Source of the DNA: Usnea hakonensis
Taxonomy: Eukaryota > Ascomycota > Lecanoromycetes > Lecanorales > Parmeliaceae
NCBI GenBank assembly: GCA_013423325.1
Contig: BLJB01000270.1
Location: forward strand, 1 to 64,000
Length of the DNA: 64,000 nt
Direction: 5' to 3'
Shown here: piece by piece, positions 10,788-22,599 of the stretch
Layout of the letters: each line of letters starts with the position of its first letter
Numbering within the stretch: the first letter of the stretch is position 1
Program-made: the position numbers and the translations under genes
Notes under the pieces: model-generated
What the model was told of the DNA's origin: nothing
Databases searched by the model: none
Seen by the model: the letters and a program-made list of their open reading frames with translations, nothing else

Positions 10788-12064
10788 ATGCCTGTCGCTG
10801 AGATCGACATGTCGCTCAATGAGAACACTAGAGGTAAGCCAAACAATCAAGAAGCTTGTCCAAGTACCGCTGACAGTTTACCTCCAGTCCTGGGCCAGGA
10901 TCCACTCATTCCCCCTCAGTTGCTGCAATCTGAAGTCCCTGGGGTATGCCTTTTTCCCGAAATTCGAATAGGGTAAACGCTGACTTTCGTCACTCATGCA
11001 GTCGGAAAAGACCTACGAGGTTGTTGCAAAAGGCCGACAAGAATCCATCCAAATCATAACCCAGCAAGATGACCGCCTTCTCGTCGTCGTTGGTCCCTGC
11101 TCCCTACACGACCCTGCAACAAACGTCGAATACGCCCACAAACTCTTCGAACTTGCCAACAAGCTTTCCGGCGACCTCTGTATCATTATGCGTGCCTATC
11201 TCGAGAAGCCTAGAACCACAGTGGGTTGGAAAGGTCTGATCAACGACCCGGAGATAAATGAGACGTACAAAATCAATAAGGGATTGAGGGTTTCAAGGCA
11301 ATTGTTCTGTGACCTGACAGGCTTGGGTATGCCAATTGCTAGCGAGATGCTCGATACCATATCGCCGCAGTTCCTGGCAGATCTCATCTCGCTGGGCGCC
11401 ATTGGCGCAAGGACCACAGAGAGTCAACTACACCGAGAGCTGGCCAGTGGTCTCTCCTTCCCAGTTGGGTTCAAGAATGGAACGGACGGGTCCCTTTCGG
11501 TCGCAATCGACGCCGTTGGCTCAGCTGCTTCCAACCACCATTTTATGGGTGTCACCAAGCAGGGACTGGCCGCCATCACGAGGACCAGTGGGAATGAGCA
11601 TGGCTTCGTCATCCTGCGAGGTGGTAGCCAAGGCACCAACTTCGACAAAGATAGCGTCAAGGGCACGAGGGAAGCTCTCAGAAAGAAGGACCAAAGGGAG
11701 GTCATGATGATCGACTGCTCGCACGGTAAACATCCCTCATAATACCCTTTGACCCACGCACTCACACATGCTAGGCAACTCGCTAAAAAACCACCACAAC
11801 CAACCAAAAGTCGCACAAACGATTGGCGACCAGCTTCGCGAAGGCGAAACCGCCATCGTAGGCGTGATGATCGAGTCCAACATCAACGAAGGTAACCAAA
11901 AGGTTCCGGCGGAGGGACCGGCGGGTCTTAAAAAGGGCGTCAGTATTACGGATGCTTGCATCGATTGGGATACGACTGTTGAGGTTCTGGACCAGTTGGC
12001 TGATGCGGTCCGGACGAGGAGGAAGGTGGTAAAGCAGCAGATTAATGGGGTGAATGGCCATTGA
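10788..12064 (+). CDS. 3-deoxy-D-arabino-heptulosonate-7-phosphate (DAHP) synthase
   Basis: Four exons (10788-10833, 10888-10943, 11002-11725, 11775-12064) encode 371 residues, the usual size of fungal class I DAHP synthases. The enzyme condenses phosphoenolpyruvate with erythrose 4-phosphate, the first step of the shikimate pathway to Phe, Tyr and Trp. Family marks are 'DPLIPPQLLQ', 'DDRLLVVVGPCSLHDP', 'MRAYLEKPRTTVGWKGL', 'GARTTESQLHRELASGLSFPVGFKNGTDG', 'ILRGGSQGTNFD' and the C-terminal 'MIDCSHGNSLKNH' and 'MIESNINEGNQ'. Introns are 54, 58 and 49 nt, all GT..AG. The paralogues differ in Phe versus Tyr feedback inhibition, and the sequence alone does not let me assign this one to the ARO3 or ARO4 type. 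The gene looks intact. Confidence 0.95.
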
Positions 12065-12770
12065 GGAAGATACTTACGCATATTACATGTGGTGGGTATA
12101 CTTTTACGATTGTCTACGATCTCATTGGGAATGTTGCGACGCTGGTCGTAGAAACGAGGTAAACGCACCTCGAATCGATACGCCCCGTCTTGTGTTCTAC
12201 AAAAGCAATGTACCTTACCTTTTTCAGGGAATTAAAGCTTCCCTGCCATGCAATAACAGAGAAGTATCTTGAAAGTTTACGGTATTTTATAGAGTCTTCT
12301 CTGTTTGTTCTCTGGTAGATGATAGAACCTGCCTTCTACCTACATTACCTCGAGTAATAAATAACCCGCAACCCGCGAAATGGTTTACGAATCAATCTCA
12401 TTGCTATTTCGAAATGAGTGCTGGCATTCCCATTTCTAGAAGATTTTCTGCTGGTCGGAGTCTCTGACTCTTTTCTTTGCGAGGAAACAATAGAAATCTA
12501 AGGCTGCGATCAGTGAGGTAAAGTAGTCAAGCTGTTGGGAGCTAGTGTGTTAATTCTTTTTATGTATGAGTGATACGTGATTGTGGTAAAGGATTCATGG
12601 AGGAGGGCGTTTATGTACTTTAGGTAAAGATAGTTTGCGGTTTGCTACTTATATGAATAGAGTTTGTAGCTTGATATTCGATCATACTCTCATAGGGATT
12701 TTGATAGAAGCTCCGTCTCCGCCGGTCGATGCCCTCGAGAGTCACTAAGTGGGGACACCACTTCCAGTGC
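12065..12770. other. Convergent intergenic region
   Basis: This holds the 3' ends of the DAHP synthase and of the membrane protein on the opposite strand. It is moderately AT-rich toward 12540-12700. No open frame with protein-like features was seen. Confidence 0.35.
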
Positions 12771-13752
12771 TCATCCTGCCCGGTCCGGAATCTCGTAAAC
12801 GAGCCTCCCGTCAATCTCGTCCGGGTTCTGGTACTTATACTCAAGCTCCTGTGCAGTTCCATGGACACTCATCGAGTGTCCATGTTGCTCTTTTCGTGAG
12901 CCATCATACTTCTCTCCCAAAGCGCGTGCCTCTCTCCTTGCACCTTGCTCGCGACTCCGCTGTCTCCATAGTAGTCCTAGAGCACAGAGGCATGCTGTCC
13001 CAAGCGGTACACCGACCCCGACTCCGACTGCAGTCGACTTGTCGGACGGGCACGAGGAATTAGGGCGTGATGTGAGGTCTTGGGAGGGAGTTGAGGTCGA
13101 TGATGGAGGGGCTGTTGATATGACTGCTGTTGATGTGACTGTCACTGTGGTTGTGTCACTGTTATTGGGCGAAATGGACCCGGATGTCCTGTTGAAGATG
13201 ACCCTTCCCGCTGTGAGGGGAAACGGGGTATTACTCCCTCGTGTGGTCTGGTTACATGTGTCGGACGAGTTGAGCGGTCCACAGCAGAAGGCAAAGGAAC
13301 TTGCGGCTGTAAATATCGATACACCCCACCAGGGGTCGACTAGATGACAGAAGTGTAAGCATTGATGATATTCGAGTAGCTTTCGATGTCACTGCGGGGG
13401 ACGAAGACAACTAGAAGGGGCCCGGGGGGACAAGGAAGATCTCGCTTTTGGCATTCTCTTGTGGTAACCGACCGTCTTGACAATATTGCGGACATTCAGA
13501 GCTTCGCCAAGTTTTGTCTGTACAGCTCCCCCGCGAAATGGCTTCCGGGCCCGACTGGGCGAGACATAGGGCATTGTCTAGACAGACATCCGTCGCCGCG
13601 CAGCATGGGCTCGGTCGATCGGAGGATGAGGCTCGACAAGGGGCATCGCGGGTCGAGATTGAGCCGTCTGGGAAGTAACATGTCTGTGCACGTATCGTTG
13701 TGGCTTTCAGGAGGAAGCAAATTGATAGGGCGACAAAATTCTGAGCGTGCAT
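12771..13752 (-). CDS. Secretory single-pass membrane protein (Mid2/SKG6-like layout)
   Basis: Exon 1 (13473-13752) and exon 2 (12771-13339), separated by a 133 nt intron, give 282 residues. Residues 1-22 form a signal peptide ending 'TTIRAQ'. A Cys-rich ectodomain follows ('CYFPDGS', 'PCCAATDVCL', 'RGSCTDKTW', 'CPQYCQD', then across the intron 'FCCGPLNSSDTC'), then a Ser/Thr-rich stretch, one membrane helix with alternating Gly-Val ('AVGVGVGVPLGTACLCALGLLW') and a basic cytosolic tail. This layout is common in fungal surface proteins that resemble Mid2/Wsc wall sensors or SKG6-type proteins. The GTCGGT donor is weak, but the junction restores both the frame and the Cys pattern. Ligand and function are unknown. 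Confidence 0.75.
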
Positions 13753-14733
13753 GTTTGTTGCAAGCCTTGGACTTGCAGCTTCAATGAGCTTTTGTGAGTG
13801 GAGCGTATATATGTTTTATTGTCGAAAATCCCACGGGATAGAATGTGAGATAATAATAGCATCCTGGACCTGGCGAAAGGGGCAGTGGAGATTCAGCTCC
13901 GTGACAGCTGCGTCAAAAAGATGCATTGCAGGCTGGCTACGCCGGTCTTGAATGCAACATCACATTACAATGCATCCTCCAAAGCATTTGGATTCCTCGA
14001 GTTGGGCGCCTCTTCAACACCTGAATACTACAGTCTGAAAAGACTTGCTGTCATTCACTTCATCCGAGGAATCGAGTGTTTGAATGCTGCCGAGATCAAT
14101 GGCGCTTCACAACGTTGAGGCCTGTGGTTGTTGATTGTGGCTACGGTATGGATTTCTCTTCCATATGCACGGGTATGAAGGCTGAAGACCGCCCTCGGAA
14201 TTGTTGTCTGGTTTCATGTGGGGCGGCCCATCGCCTGATCCTATTTTTCGGGCGCGAGGACCTATGTCCGATGGTATTGGTTGCCACATTACTGCAGATT
14301 AAATAATCTTACAAACAACTTGATGGTGGTCTTCCAGATGCTGCGATGCTGCCAGGCGGCGTGTATGCTGATCTGCCTTGTACTATGTTACAATTTGAAT
14401 GATTTCTCCGTACCAGCAGCCCACTCATTAAATTTCTGATCCATATTGAGACCGTGCTGGTTCTTGCCATTCTAGGGCAATATCGATTTAGAAAACCTGT
14501 CGAGGGTCGGTATAAAAAGTCCCTGCCGACTTTCGTACTCAGCCCTAGGTTAAGGTAATTGCTGGACTTAGGGCTAGGGCTAAAACGATTGCCAGCAGAA
14601 AGCCCAGATGCTAAGCCGTACAATGAAAGTCGAGGTCACTGTCACCGTCAACAATGCTGTGCAGAAAGCAACGATAGTTCGCCGGCAACCTCATCACCTT
14701 CCTCCCCTCCAACAAATCCAACAACAACGCACC
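13753..14733. other. Intergenic region upstream of two divergent genes
   Basis: This is about 980 bp between the starts of the Mid2-like gene (minus) and the Cys-cluster membrane protein (plus). The several short open frames have no consistent composition or domain. I see no RNA gene or repeat. Confidence 0.3.
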
Positions 14734-15538
14734 ATGCAACCAACCACCCTGATCCTCTCCCTCTCCGCCCTCCTCACTCTCACATCTGCAGCCTGTACGC
14801 CCACCCCACCCCTCTCCCTCTCTCAAAAAAACCCCTCCACTAACATCTCCCCCCACCCACCATAGCACCAACCTCCTTCTGCAAATGCACCTGCTTCACA
14901 AACAGCACCATCATCCCCCTCGACGCCCACACCTCCCCCTCCCCGCGCCTATCGCATAAATCCCTGCCCCTCCGCCGCGACGCTGATGATCCGGACGATG
15001 CGCAGGATCGGTTGCCGGATGGGGATGGGGATGGGGTGGAGGAGGGGGAAGATGAGGGAGAGGGAAAGGGGGAGGGGGAAGAGGAGGATGATGGTGGGGA
15101 TCGGAAGGAGTATCGAGCGGGGAATTGTAATGATTGTAATCGGCATTTTTGCTTGGATTATAATTTGCCGATTTGTAAGGGGGCGGGGATGGAGGATGTT
15201 TTTACGACTTGTTTTCGTGAGTTTTTTTTGTCTGTGGGTGGGGGGTGGGTGGGGAGATGGGGGGTTGATGGATGGAGGCGGGTTGGGGATGTTTGCTAAT
15301 GTTGTGTGTGGTGCAGAGAGGGACTCGAGAAAGGATGAGGCGGTGGTGTTCATCTTCATCTTTGCGACGTCGGGATTGCTGATTTGGGCGGCGGCGAAGC
15401 CGTGGGTGGGGAAGTGGGTTGATGTGAGTTTCTGATTTACATGCGTCGATGTTTGGGAGTATGGCTGATGGGTTGGCTTTACAGAGTGCGAGGGAACGAA
15501 GGAGCTATATACCGGTGTCGAACCAGGGGGATGGTTGA
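14734..15538 (+). CDS. Secretory-pathway membrane protein with Cys cluster and acidic linker
   Basis: Four exons (14734-14794, 14866-15216, 15317-15423, 15485-15538) give 190 residues. Residues 1-20 are a signal peptide. Directly after it comes 'SFCKCTCFTNSTIIPLD', then an extreme Asp/Glu/Gly run (roughly residues 60-85), a second Cys group ('GNCNDCNRHFCLDYNLPICKG', 'VFTTCFQRDSRKDE'), one membrane helix ('VVFIFIFATSGLLIWAAA') and a short basic tail. The two conserved Cys blocks flanking the variable acidic run suggest a folded lumenal domain. The family is widespread in moulds as far as I recall, but I cannot name a function. All three introns close in frame, so the model is firm although the role is not. 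Confidence 0.8.
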
Positions 15539-15829
15539 ATTTGAGTTGGTGTAGTGTTTTTGTATATATGAAAGTTGGGCAATCTCAGCTTCAAGCATTG
15601 GCGTTGGGGCAGATTCTTGATCTATCTAATGTATCACGGGTGCGTCACCGCATATATGTCTGTGGCCATCATTGGTAGCAGGATGTGAGAGGGTATCAGA
15701 TGACATCATCAGTCTCGTCTTCTAGTCTGTCTGCTCATGCTATCTCCACGATGTCGCAGACCTCTCATGCCATCAAGCTCGTACTCTCATCATATCTCAT
15801 GCCCATCTCTCTTCCGCGGCAGTGCCCAC

Positions 15830-16057
15830 CTAGACAATATCTCCACGCCCCTCCTTGCTGACCTTTTCGTGAGCGGCATCCTCCATTGGTCCAACAGGGT
15901 TGCTTTCTAGGGTATAGTCCTTTGTCTCATTGCTCTCGTCCTTAGAGCCGGTCTCGGTCTTTCCGGCGCCAATCTTGCCAGACTCGGGAACTCCAATCTT
16001 CTCGTCGGACAGCTTCTCGGGCTCCGGGGACTGGCGGCCTGCGCGAGGTGCGGACAT
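15830..16057 (-). CDS. Small conserved hydrophilic protein
   Basis: Single exon, 75 residues, beginning 'MSAPRAGRQSPEPEKLSDEKIG' and ending 'VSKEGRGDIV'. It has no membrane segment or cysteine and is rich in Lys, Glu, Ser and Gly, so it is likely disordered. The order SPE-P-KLSDEKIG..P.SGK..LESNPVGP..DAA..K.SK resembles a small mould protein of unknown role that I have seen as single-copy. The frame is open further upstream in another reading frame only, so the ATG at 16057 is the natural start. Confidence 0.6.
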   Translation of the reverse strand: MSAPRAGRQSPEPEKLSDEKIGVPESGKIGAGKTETGSKDESNETKDYTLESNPVGPMEDAAHEKVSKEGRGDIV

Positions 16058-16635
16058 TTTGACGGATTGAGGTAGTGGATTTGTAGGGAAGGGGTCAGTG
16101 TTGGTATTGCTTTGATCTGTACGATCAATGTCAGCAAACAGATACTGGAATTGGTCTTATCGAGCTTGAAGGATAAGAGTTTCCTGACTTGTGATTGAGT
16201 GGGAGGCAAGGTATGGTCATTGTGCAAGGGTAGAGAGTGGTAGCTGTCGGACATTACTTACTCGAGTTGGTCTTTTAAATCCTGAGATGAAGGTTGAAAA
16301 GGTTGGTATGGTTGATAGAAGGTTGATTGTCTGTTTGGAGGTTGAAGATGAAACTTGGAGGGGCAAATAAGTAGATTTTCTAGAAGTCAAAATTGAACGG
16401 GAAGCCCCACCAAAAATTGTTTCAATACGTCATGGCCAACGGTCAAAACGGGCAAGTGGAAAAAGCGAACTACGGTAGAGCGACTGCATAAAGTCTTGTT
16501 ATAGCGCGCCTACTGTACTAACTTACAAAACTTGTTTACGAGATCATGGGATATACGCTCCCTCATCCCCTCCAGTACAACAATATCTCCTACCTGCTAC
16601 TCTTCCATCCCCACCTCCGATAGGACGATAAGACA
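16058..16635. promoter_or_regulatory. Divergent promoter region
   Basis: This 578 bp region lies between the start of the small hydrophilic protein and the epoxide hydrolase. It includes purine/pyrimidine-skewed sequence near 16260-16370. No separate gene seen. Confidence 0.3.
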
Positions 16636-17972
16636 ATGGCATCAATTGAACCCTACACCATCGCAATACCCGAGGAACAGCGCCAACGACTGGCCACGAA
16701 ACTTGAAGCCACAACCTTACCTGACGACCTCGATCAAGCTGGCTGGGACTATGGAGCCCCCTTGGCCGATGTAAAAAGATTAGTTACATACTGGCGACAG
16801 AACTTCGACTGGAGGAAGCAAGAAGCGAAGCTCAATGAGCTGCCAAATTTTCACACCGCTATACATGTCGACGGCTTCGAACCTTTGGATATTCATTTTG
16901 TGCACCAGAAGAGCGATGTAGATGGTGCAATTCCTCTGCTCTTCTCCCATGGCTGTGCGTCACCCACTCCAGACCTGCGACGCCGCCTGCTGATACTGGC
17001 CAGGGCCCGGTAGCTTTATCGAAGTCTCCAAGATCCTCCCTCTACTTGCAAATGGCGGTAAAGAGAGTCCGGCTTTCCACGTTGTGGCTCCTTCTCTCCC
17101 CAACTACGGCTTCTCCTCCGGCATAAAGAAGAAAGGGTTTGGTCTCCCTCAATACGCCGAGACATGCCACAAGCTCATGCTCAAGCTTGGGTATAATAAA
17201 TACGGTACGTAATCTTTCCCTGGACGAAAACCAATGGTCTAACACGAGGCTTGTAGTTACACAAGGCGGCGATTGGGGCTGCATGATAACCCGCATAATG
17301 GGTCTCCTCTACCCTCAGCATGTCATGGCATCTCACATAAACATGGTCCGGGGCCACGCCCCAGAGTTCCTGTCTCATCCCATTCTTGCCATCCAACATG
17401 CCATTACGCCCTACTCTCAACGCGAAAAAGACGGGCATGCCCGCAGCAATTGGATGCTCCAAGAAGGCAGCGGTTATCGGAAGGAGCAAAGCACTAAACC
17501 GCAGACTCTGGGATACGCTCTAGCAGACAGCCCAGTCGGATTGTTGGCTTGGATATATGAGAAGCTGCATGATTGGACGGATGGCTATCCCTGGACGGAA
17601 GACGAGATCCTGACTTGGGTTTCGATTTACTGGTTCAGCACCGCGGGCGTGGCCGCGAACCTCCGCATCTACTACGAAGCACTCCATGACACGCAATTCG
17701 GCCGCGACAGGACGGAGAGATGGATACCGCACGTGAAGCTCGGCCTGGCATACTTCCCGAAGGAACTAACCGTCGTGCCAAAGTCGTGGGGAAGGACCAT
17801 GGGGCCAGTGGTGTATGAGAGCGAGAATGAGCGCGGCGGACATTTTGCGGCTTGGGAGAAGCCGGAGGCGATTGTGAGAGATTTGAATCACATGTTTGGG
17901 AAAGGAGGAGGTGCGTTTGGTGTTGTGGAGGGGAAGGCGGGCTATTTGAACCCTAGGGATGCGAAGCTTTAG
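16636..17972 (+). CDS. Epoxide hydrolase (microsomal type, alpha/beta-hydrolase)
   Basis: Exons 16636-16954, 17004-17204 and 17257-17972 encode 411 residues, the normal length for the family. Epoxide hydrolases open epoxides to diols through an ester intermediate. The N-terminal EHN domain spans about residues 5-100 ('AGWDYGAPLADVKRLVTYW'). The oxyanion motif HGWP is split by intron 1 (residues 105-108), the nucleophile is Asp179 in 'QGGDWG', and the catalytic His is about residue 369 in 'GGHFAAWEKPE'. Lid tyrosines are likely in 'YWFSTAGVAANLRIYY'. There is no N-terminal membrane anchor, so it is probably soluble. The introns are 49 and 52 nt. Natural substrate unknown; roles in detoxification or secondary metabolism are typical. 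Confidence 0.92.
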
Positions 17973-18701
17973 CAACTCGGAAAAGGAAAATAAACGTAAG
18001 AGGAGTCAGGCGAGAGTAGAGCCAGATCCTGAAACAGAACGCTTGTAATCTTTTCAACCATTTCACCGAGCTAGCACCACTCACTATTCTCCTCACCATG
18101 TACCCATCACATCACATACTCGCTTCAATCCCATCCCCATTCCCCCTTAACCCTTTCCTTCCCCCCCCCCCCTCGGGCTCCCTATTCAAAGCATGGTGGG
18201 AGACAAACCTTCGACTCAGCAACCTCACTTTAATTCGGGCTTGAGAGCTCGATACGAGGACCTTAGTAGCTGCCGTTCCTTTCCGCGCTTTCACGCGATC
18301 TGAAGATCGCGTCCGTGATGAACGGGATATTGTAGAGGTGAGGTCGGTGTTTTGTAGTTTTGAGTGGGGCCGGGGGGGTTGTGAGAGTTAGGTTGGGGAA
18401 GGGGGCGAGTGGGAAAAGGGGATTCAATGCTCTCGCTGGTATCATTTCTTTTGACCTGTGATTTTTTCATTGCTTTGTTGAAGGGGGGGGCAAGTGGTGG
18501 TGGTGGAGGTTGTACGTTATGGTCTGTAGCGGTAAAGGCCTGGGGGCTGGTTTAGCGCTGCGCTGGTGTGTGGGTTTTGCGGGTTGCAGCTAGGTTGGGG
18601 GAGGGGGGGGATTACGAAAGCTTCTAGGAATTCGATGCCAGGCCTGTTCGATGCTGAGTTGGCTTCGGCTTGAGGTATCGGTCGGAAGGTGTCCCACACC
18701 G
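17973..18701. other. Convergent intergenic region
   Basis: Contains C-rich and G-rich homopolymer runs (about 18160-18175, 18365-18376, 18483-18491, 18597-18610) and no credible coding frame. Confidence 0.35.
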
Positions 18702-20564
18702 TCAGGAAAAGCTTGCATTGCGTGTCTTTGCTTTTTGTTGCTCTTGGAGTGTTTTCAGGCGTGATAATAGTTTCCTACGATAATTCAACATACTTTGTTG
18801 GTTTTGGTGTTGTGCGAGCACTTTGACTGGTAGGTTAATGCGTTCATGCATATAGAACAGATCCATAGCTGCTGGATTGGTTCCATCACGCATTAATGAA
18901 TGGTTAGCCCTGCGAACCGGGATTTTCTCAATCAATTTACGAATCCTCTCAATCTCTGAGGTTTCATACGACTTCTCTTGCCTCCTCGGCACCGAGTCGC
19001 CAAACCTGATGCGCTTAAAAGCACTGATAGATTTCTTTTCGAAATGAGAGTACCCAATCTCGGCTGACTCCTCGTCAATCTTGCGCCTTTCGGCTTCACT
19101 GGGTTGGGGATCTGCCAGCGTTCTGACGTTCTGAGACTGTTCTTCTCTTTCGAAGGCTCGCTTGCGCTTTTTGGTGGCTTTGTCAAACCATACATCGCAA
19201 TCTGAGCTTTAACATTGGTCAGTAAGTAGGTATTCACAGCAAAGAGTATAGACATAAGCGCGTCTACAGAGATGAGACCAGCACCAGTACAGCACGGAAT
19301 CCGAGACGCTTGATAAGACCAAGGGCAGCTGGAATCACTCACCAAATTCTTCCACCGCCAACGGCTTCCACGAAGGCTCTCGAACTGCAATGGGGCATTG
19401 GACATTTGTCACCCTCGGCGAACTCTTTCTCATCTTTTTCTAGAACAATTGCCATGTTGATTGACATTCCGGGCAAAAGTCCGTTGTCATCAAAGATTGT
19501 GATCACCTGATCAGCATTCTTCGCATTGAAGAGCTCGAAGTCCCCAGCCATGACTTCCATTTTGCCAGGACCTTTTTTGAACCTTGACCTGATTTCAGTA
19601 TCAAGCGCTTCAATACTGCATTCGGAGGAGAAGGGGAAGACTCGGCCCAGCGCATCTTCGACTTTGACGGGAGCTTGGAAGTATGTGAAGCGGGTGTCGA
19701 TGCCAAGAACATTGGTTTTGAGTTCAAGCACGATGGTATATATCTGCTGAGTCGACACGCTTGATTGCGCGTTGAAGTTAGCGTATGGGCCAAAGATCCT
19801 AGCATCCCAGGCGTTCAAGCTGATCATTGACTTGTATTTTAACCACTCACCATACTTTTGCCACCGTTTGACTCAGAGTCTTCAGGGGAGCCGCGATCTC
19901 ACCACTGACCATACCGAAGAGTCTTTGTATTACAGAGTTATTTTCTCTAACAGCAAGTACCTGAGCCTCTACATTGCCTTTCACCTCCTTAAGCTCTTTA
20001 GAGCAATCCTCAATTCCGTTTCTAGTTTCCTCTTGATTCTTGTTGCTCTGTTCTGAAGCAACATCAAGCTTTTCCAAGCCATTTTGTAACATGAGCATGT
20101 TGATAGTCCCAATGTGTAGGTTGAGGTAATGCCGTAGCCTGTTGGCCTCATCCTTCTTTCCCAATGCATATTGAATCTTCCTGCCAGCATCTCTGGCTTT
20201 GTCAACCGACTTTCCTAGGCCCAAGCTCTTCTCATACTTTTGGATTTTTGCTAGAAATTGTTCGAGCGGATACTTGCAGGTCAGGGCAGCGCACTTGATT
20301 TGATCGATGGCGATGGCTTGGTCTCCACGGCCCTTGAGCTTGTCTACCTGGCTCAGAGCTCCTTTGAGACTACATATGAGGTTAGCTCAACCCATAGGCA
20401 GGGTCTGATGTTGAGCTGATGGGCAAAAGAGATGACTGGACGTACCTCTCAAGCTCGCGAATAAGCTCTTGGTACTCGGACTGAGTATTTCGAAGAACGT
20501 CAATGCACTTCACAATCAGACCACCTACGGCAACGAAGTCGCCAACGCTAAAGCCAAATGACAT
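18702..20564 (-). CDS. Fungal N-terminal domain / ubiquitin-like domain protein with putative zinc ribbon
   Basis: Four exons (20446-20564, 19851-20369, 19343-19798, 18702-19206) give 532 residues. The start 'MSFGFSVGDFVAVGGLIVKCIDVL' is typical of the helical N-terminal domain found in fungal STAND/HET-related proteins, and it runs into coiled sequence ('EQSNKNQEETRNGIEDCSKEL'). A domain of about 85 residues follows ('FTYFQAPVKVEDALGRVFPF...SINMAIVL') with the look of the fungal ubiquitin-like (ULD-type) domain. Next comes 'KCPMPHC', and after intron 3 'CSDCDVWF': a CX4C plus CX2C set that could bind zinc. That second pair appears only if intron 3 ends at TTAAAG (19207-19208), which also keeps the frame. 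The tail is basic and helical. Biochemical role unknown. Confidence 0.78.
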
Positions 20565-21330
20565 GATTGTGGGTATGACGCATCAAATTTGAAAGGATCG
20601 TGGGTGAGCACCGTTGTTCCGCCTCGAAGGCGACGACATGACTATGAGCAAAGAGTTTTCAGACCGCGTAGTATGCCGATAACCCTGCAATGGCTGTATC
20701 GCCAGGATGAACAAAAGAGGAAGTTTGGGAGCCTGATGATGGATGTTCAGCCTACCTCGTAACGTAGGTGTACTTGCATTGCCAAGCTTACATTACTTAG
20801 CGTCATGTTCTTCAGCCTCGTACTTGCTTGAGCCCCACGTCCGCGCTCTCGATTTATTTCACCGTCATGATCAATATCAAGTCATCCGTTTTTCAGTCAG
20901 GCGTACGGACCTTGTAAACAAAGAGCGCGGATGGTGAAGCCAACATACTTCCCTGAACCACTACTTAATCAGCATTCAACTCATTCTATCTGGCAAGATG
21001 GCCGTCAGGCCTTAGGGCCGTTTCGGTGGTTATTCTTACTCATTCACTTGACGGATCTCCAGTCCTCTAGATTATTGGAGCAATAATAGCTGCCAGCGTC
21101 TTCAGTGATTGGACAGAAAATATTTGAAATGCCCACGTCAGTAGCCCGTTGGGGTAAGACACATAGACATTTATTCGCACAATGTACCTTACTTGGGATA
21201 TTCAATTCTATGCTTCATCATTCCATGCCAGAAAAAGAGAAACCCATCTATCAACGGATCTTTACTCGCTTTGTGGACAGAGTCCGCGCCCATGTATGGG
21301 ACAAAAGAGTCAAGCTCTCACCCAGTATCA
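20565..21330. other. Intergenic region
   Basis: This covers the promoter of the ULD gene and the 3' flank of the secreted protein gene. No open frame with recognisable features was seen. Confidence 0.3.
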
Positions 21331-22599
21331 CTATGGATGACCCAACGAAAGGGTCAAAGTCTTGTCGAAACCTACAGTCCACACATCACAACATCAAAAA
21401 ATTACCATTCTTGCAAGCGCAAAAGGAGGGGCAGAAGAAGAAGATCAAAGACTCACCAAGGCCATATGCAGTCCCGGCTTGACCAAATCGAACACACATC
21501 TCATTGACAGCTACGGCTGCAGCCCACATTTCGTACCAGGAGCTCAAGTCCTTCGCTATAGTGTCTCCTTGTTGTTGAAAGTCAATCTTCCCAAGGCATT
21601 GACTGGATCCTAGAAAACCCGGGGAAAGGGACGAGTAAGTAATGGCGTGGGGGCAAATTGGTCAATAATTGAGATGGCTCAAATCTCGGGAGATGTGCCG
21701 CAAGAGTATATAGGAGAAGAAAGAAGAAGGACGTACCACCCAAAAGTTTCTTTCCACCTGGGGGAATCCAAATTTTCTGGCCTTTGACTGAAGTATCTCG
21801 TGTAACAGGGTATCTGGGGTGGCTTGCAGACATGGTGTTCAATATTTTGAGACACACGCTTCGGTCCTCGAACTCTGTTGGACCGGGAACGCACTGAACG
21901 TCTGCACTGTACGATAAGATCTTGATGAGTAATCCGTTGTTTGTGCCTGAGATTTTTGAAATGATGGGATGTTTCAGTCAGAGCGACATTCTCAAATCTT
22001 CAGAGAGAGAGAACGGAGGACTAGAACTAACCAACGTTAGTTTTCAAGCCACCGACAGGAACCAGGGTCTTTTCACGCCCAATCCTCAACACACAATCAT
22101 CTAAGATCAATCTGGCAGCCGTTGAGATATCCTGATTGGTCGCAGTGTCGTGTTCACGGTGTTTATTATGATTGACATCGATAGCGCAGAGGCCATCATC
22201 TTTGTTTGATCAATGAGTGACCAACGACGCCTATCATACCGAGACCAATCCATCGGACTTACCGCTAAGATAACGCAGAGGCAAAGGACGCTCAAAGCTA
22301 CCCTGGGTTCGCGCGCCGAAAGTAAAGTTCTCAGAATCAGTGGGAATCTTCATCCAAACATCCTTACAGCTCGTCTTATTCAAATTCGACCCAAAGCGAC
22401 TGCCACTACACATTGCATTTGCATTGGCAGCATTGACTGACTGAGTCCAGTTATTAGCGCTCGATAAATTTAGACGTATGAGACTTAAAGGCGGCGATGA
22501 CAACGGGGTGTTTAGTACTCGATTTGGTGAAAGAGGCTGTAAGCCGTGCACCAAGGTGATTAACGTGAGTAACGAGACAAGGTCGGTCAGTAATGACAT
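21331..22599 (-). CDS. Secreted protein of unknown function (five exons)
   Basis: Exons 22263-22599, 22032-22199, 21737-21946, 21457-21609 and 21331-21371 join in frame to 302 residues. Residues 1-19 form a signal peptide ('MSLLTDLVSLLTLITLVHG'). The mature part carries spaced single cysteines, 'CSGSRFGSNLNKTSCKDVW', 'DGLCAIDVNHN', 'LILDDCVLRIGREKTLVPVGGL', 'ADVQCVPGP', and ends in 'GLGFDKTLTLSLGHP'. This pattern recurs in a family of secreted mould proteins I know only as hypothetical. Sites NXS/T are present near residues 45-50 and 70. There is no enzymatic motif or GPI signal. It could be an effector-like or wall-associated protein; function not assigned. Confidence 0.75.
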
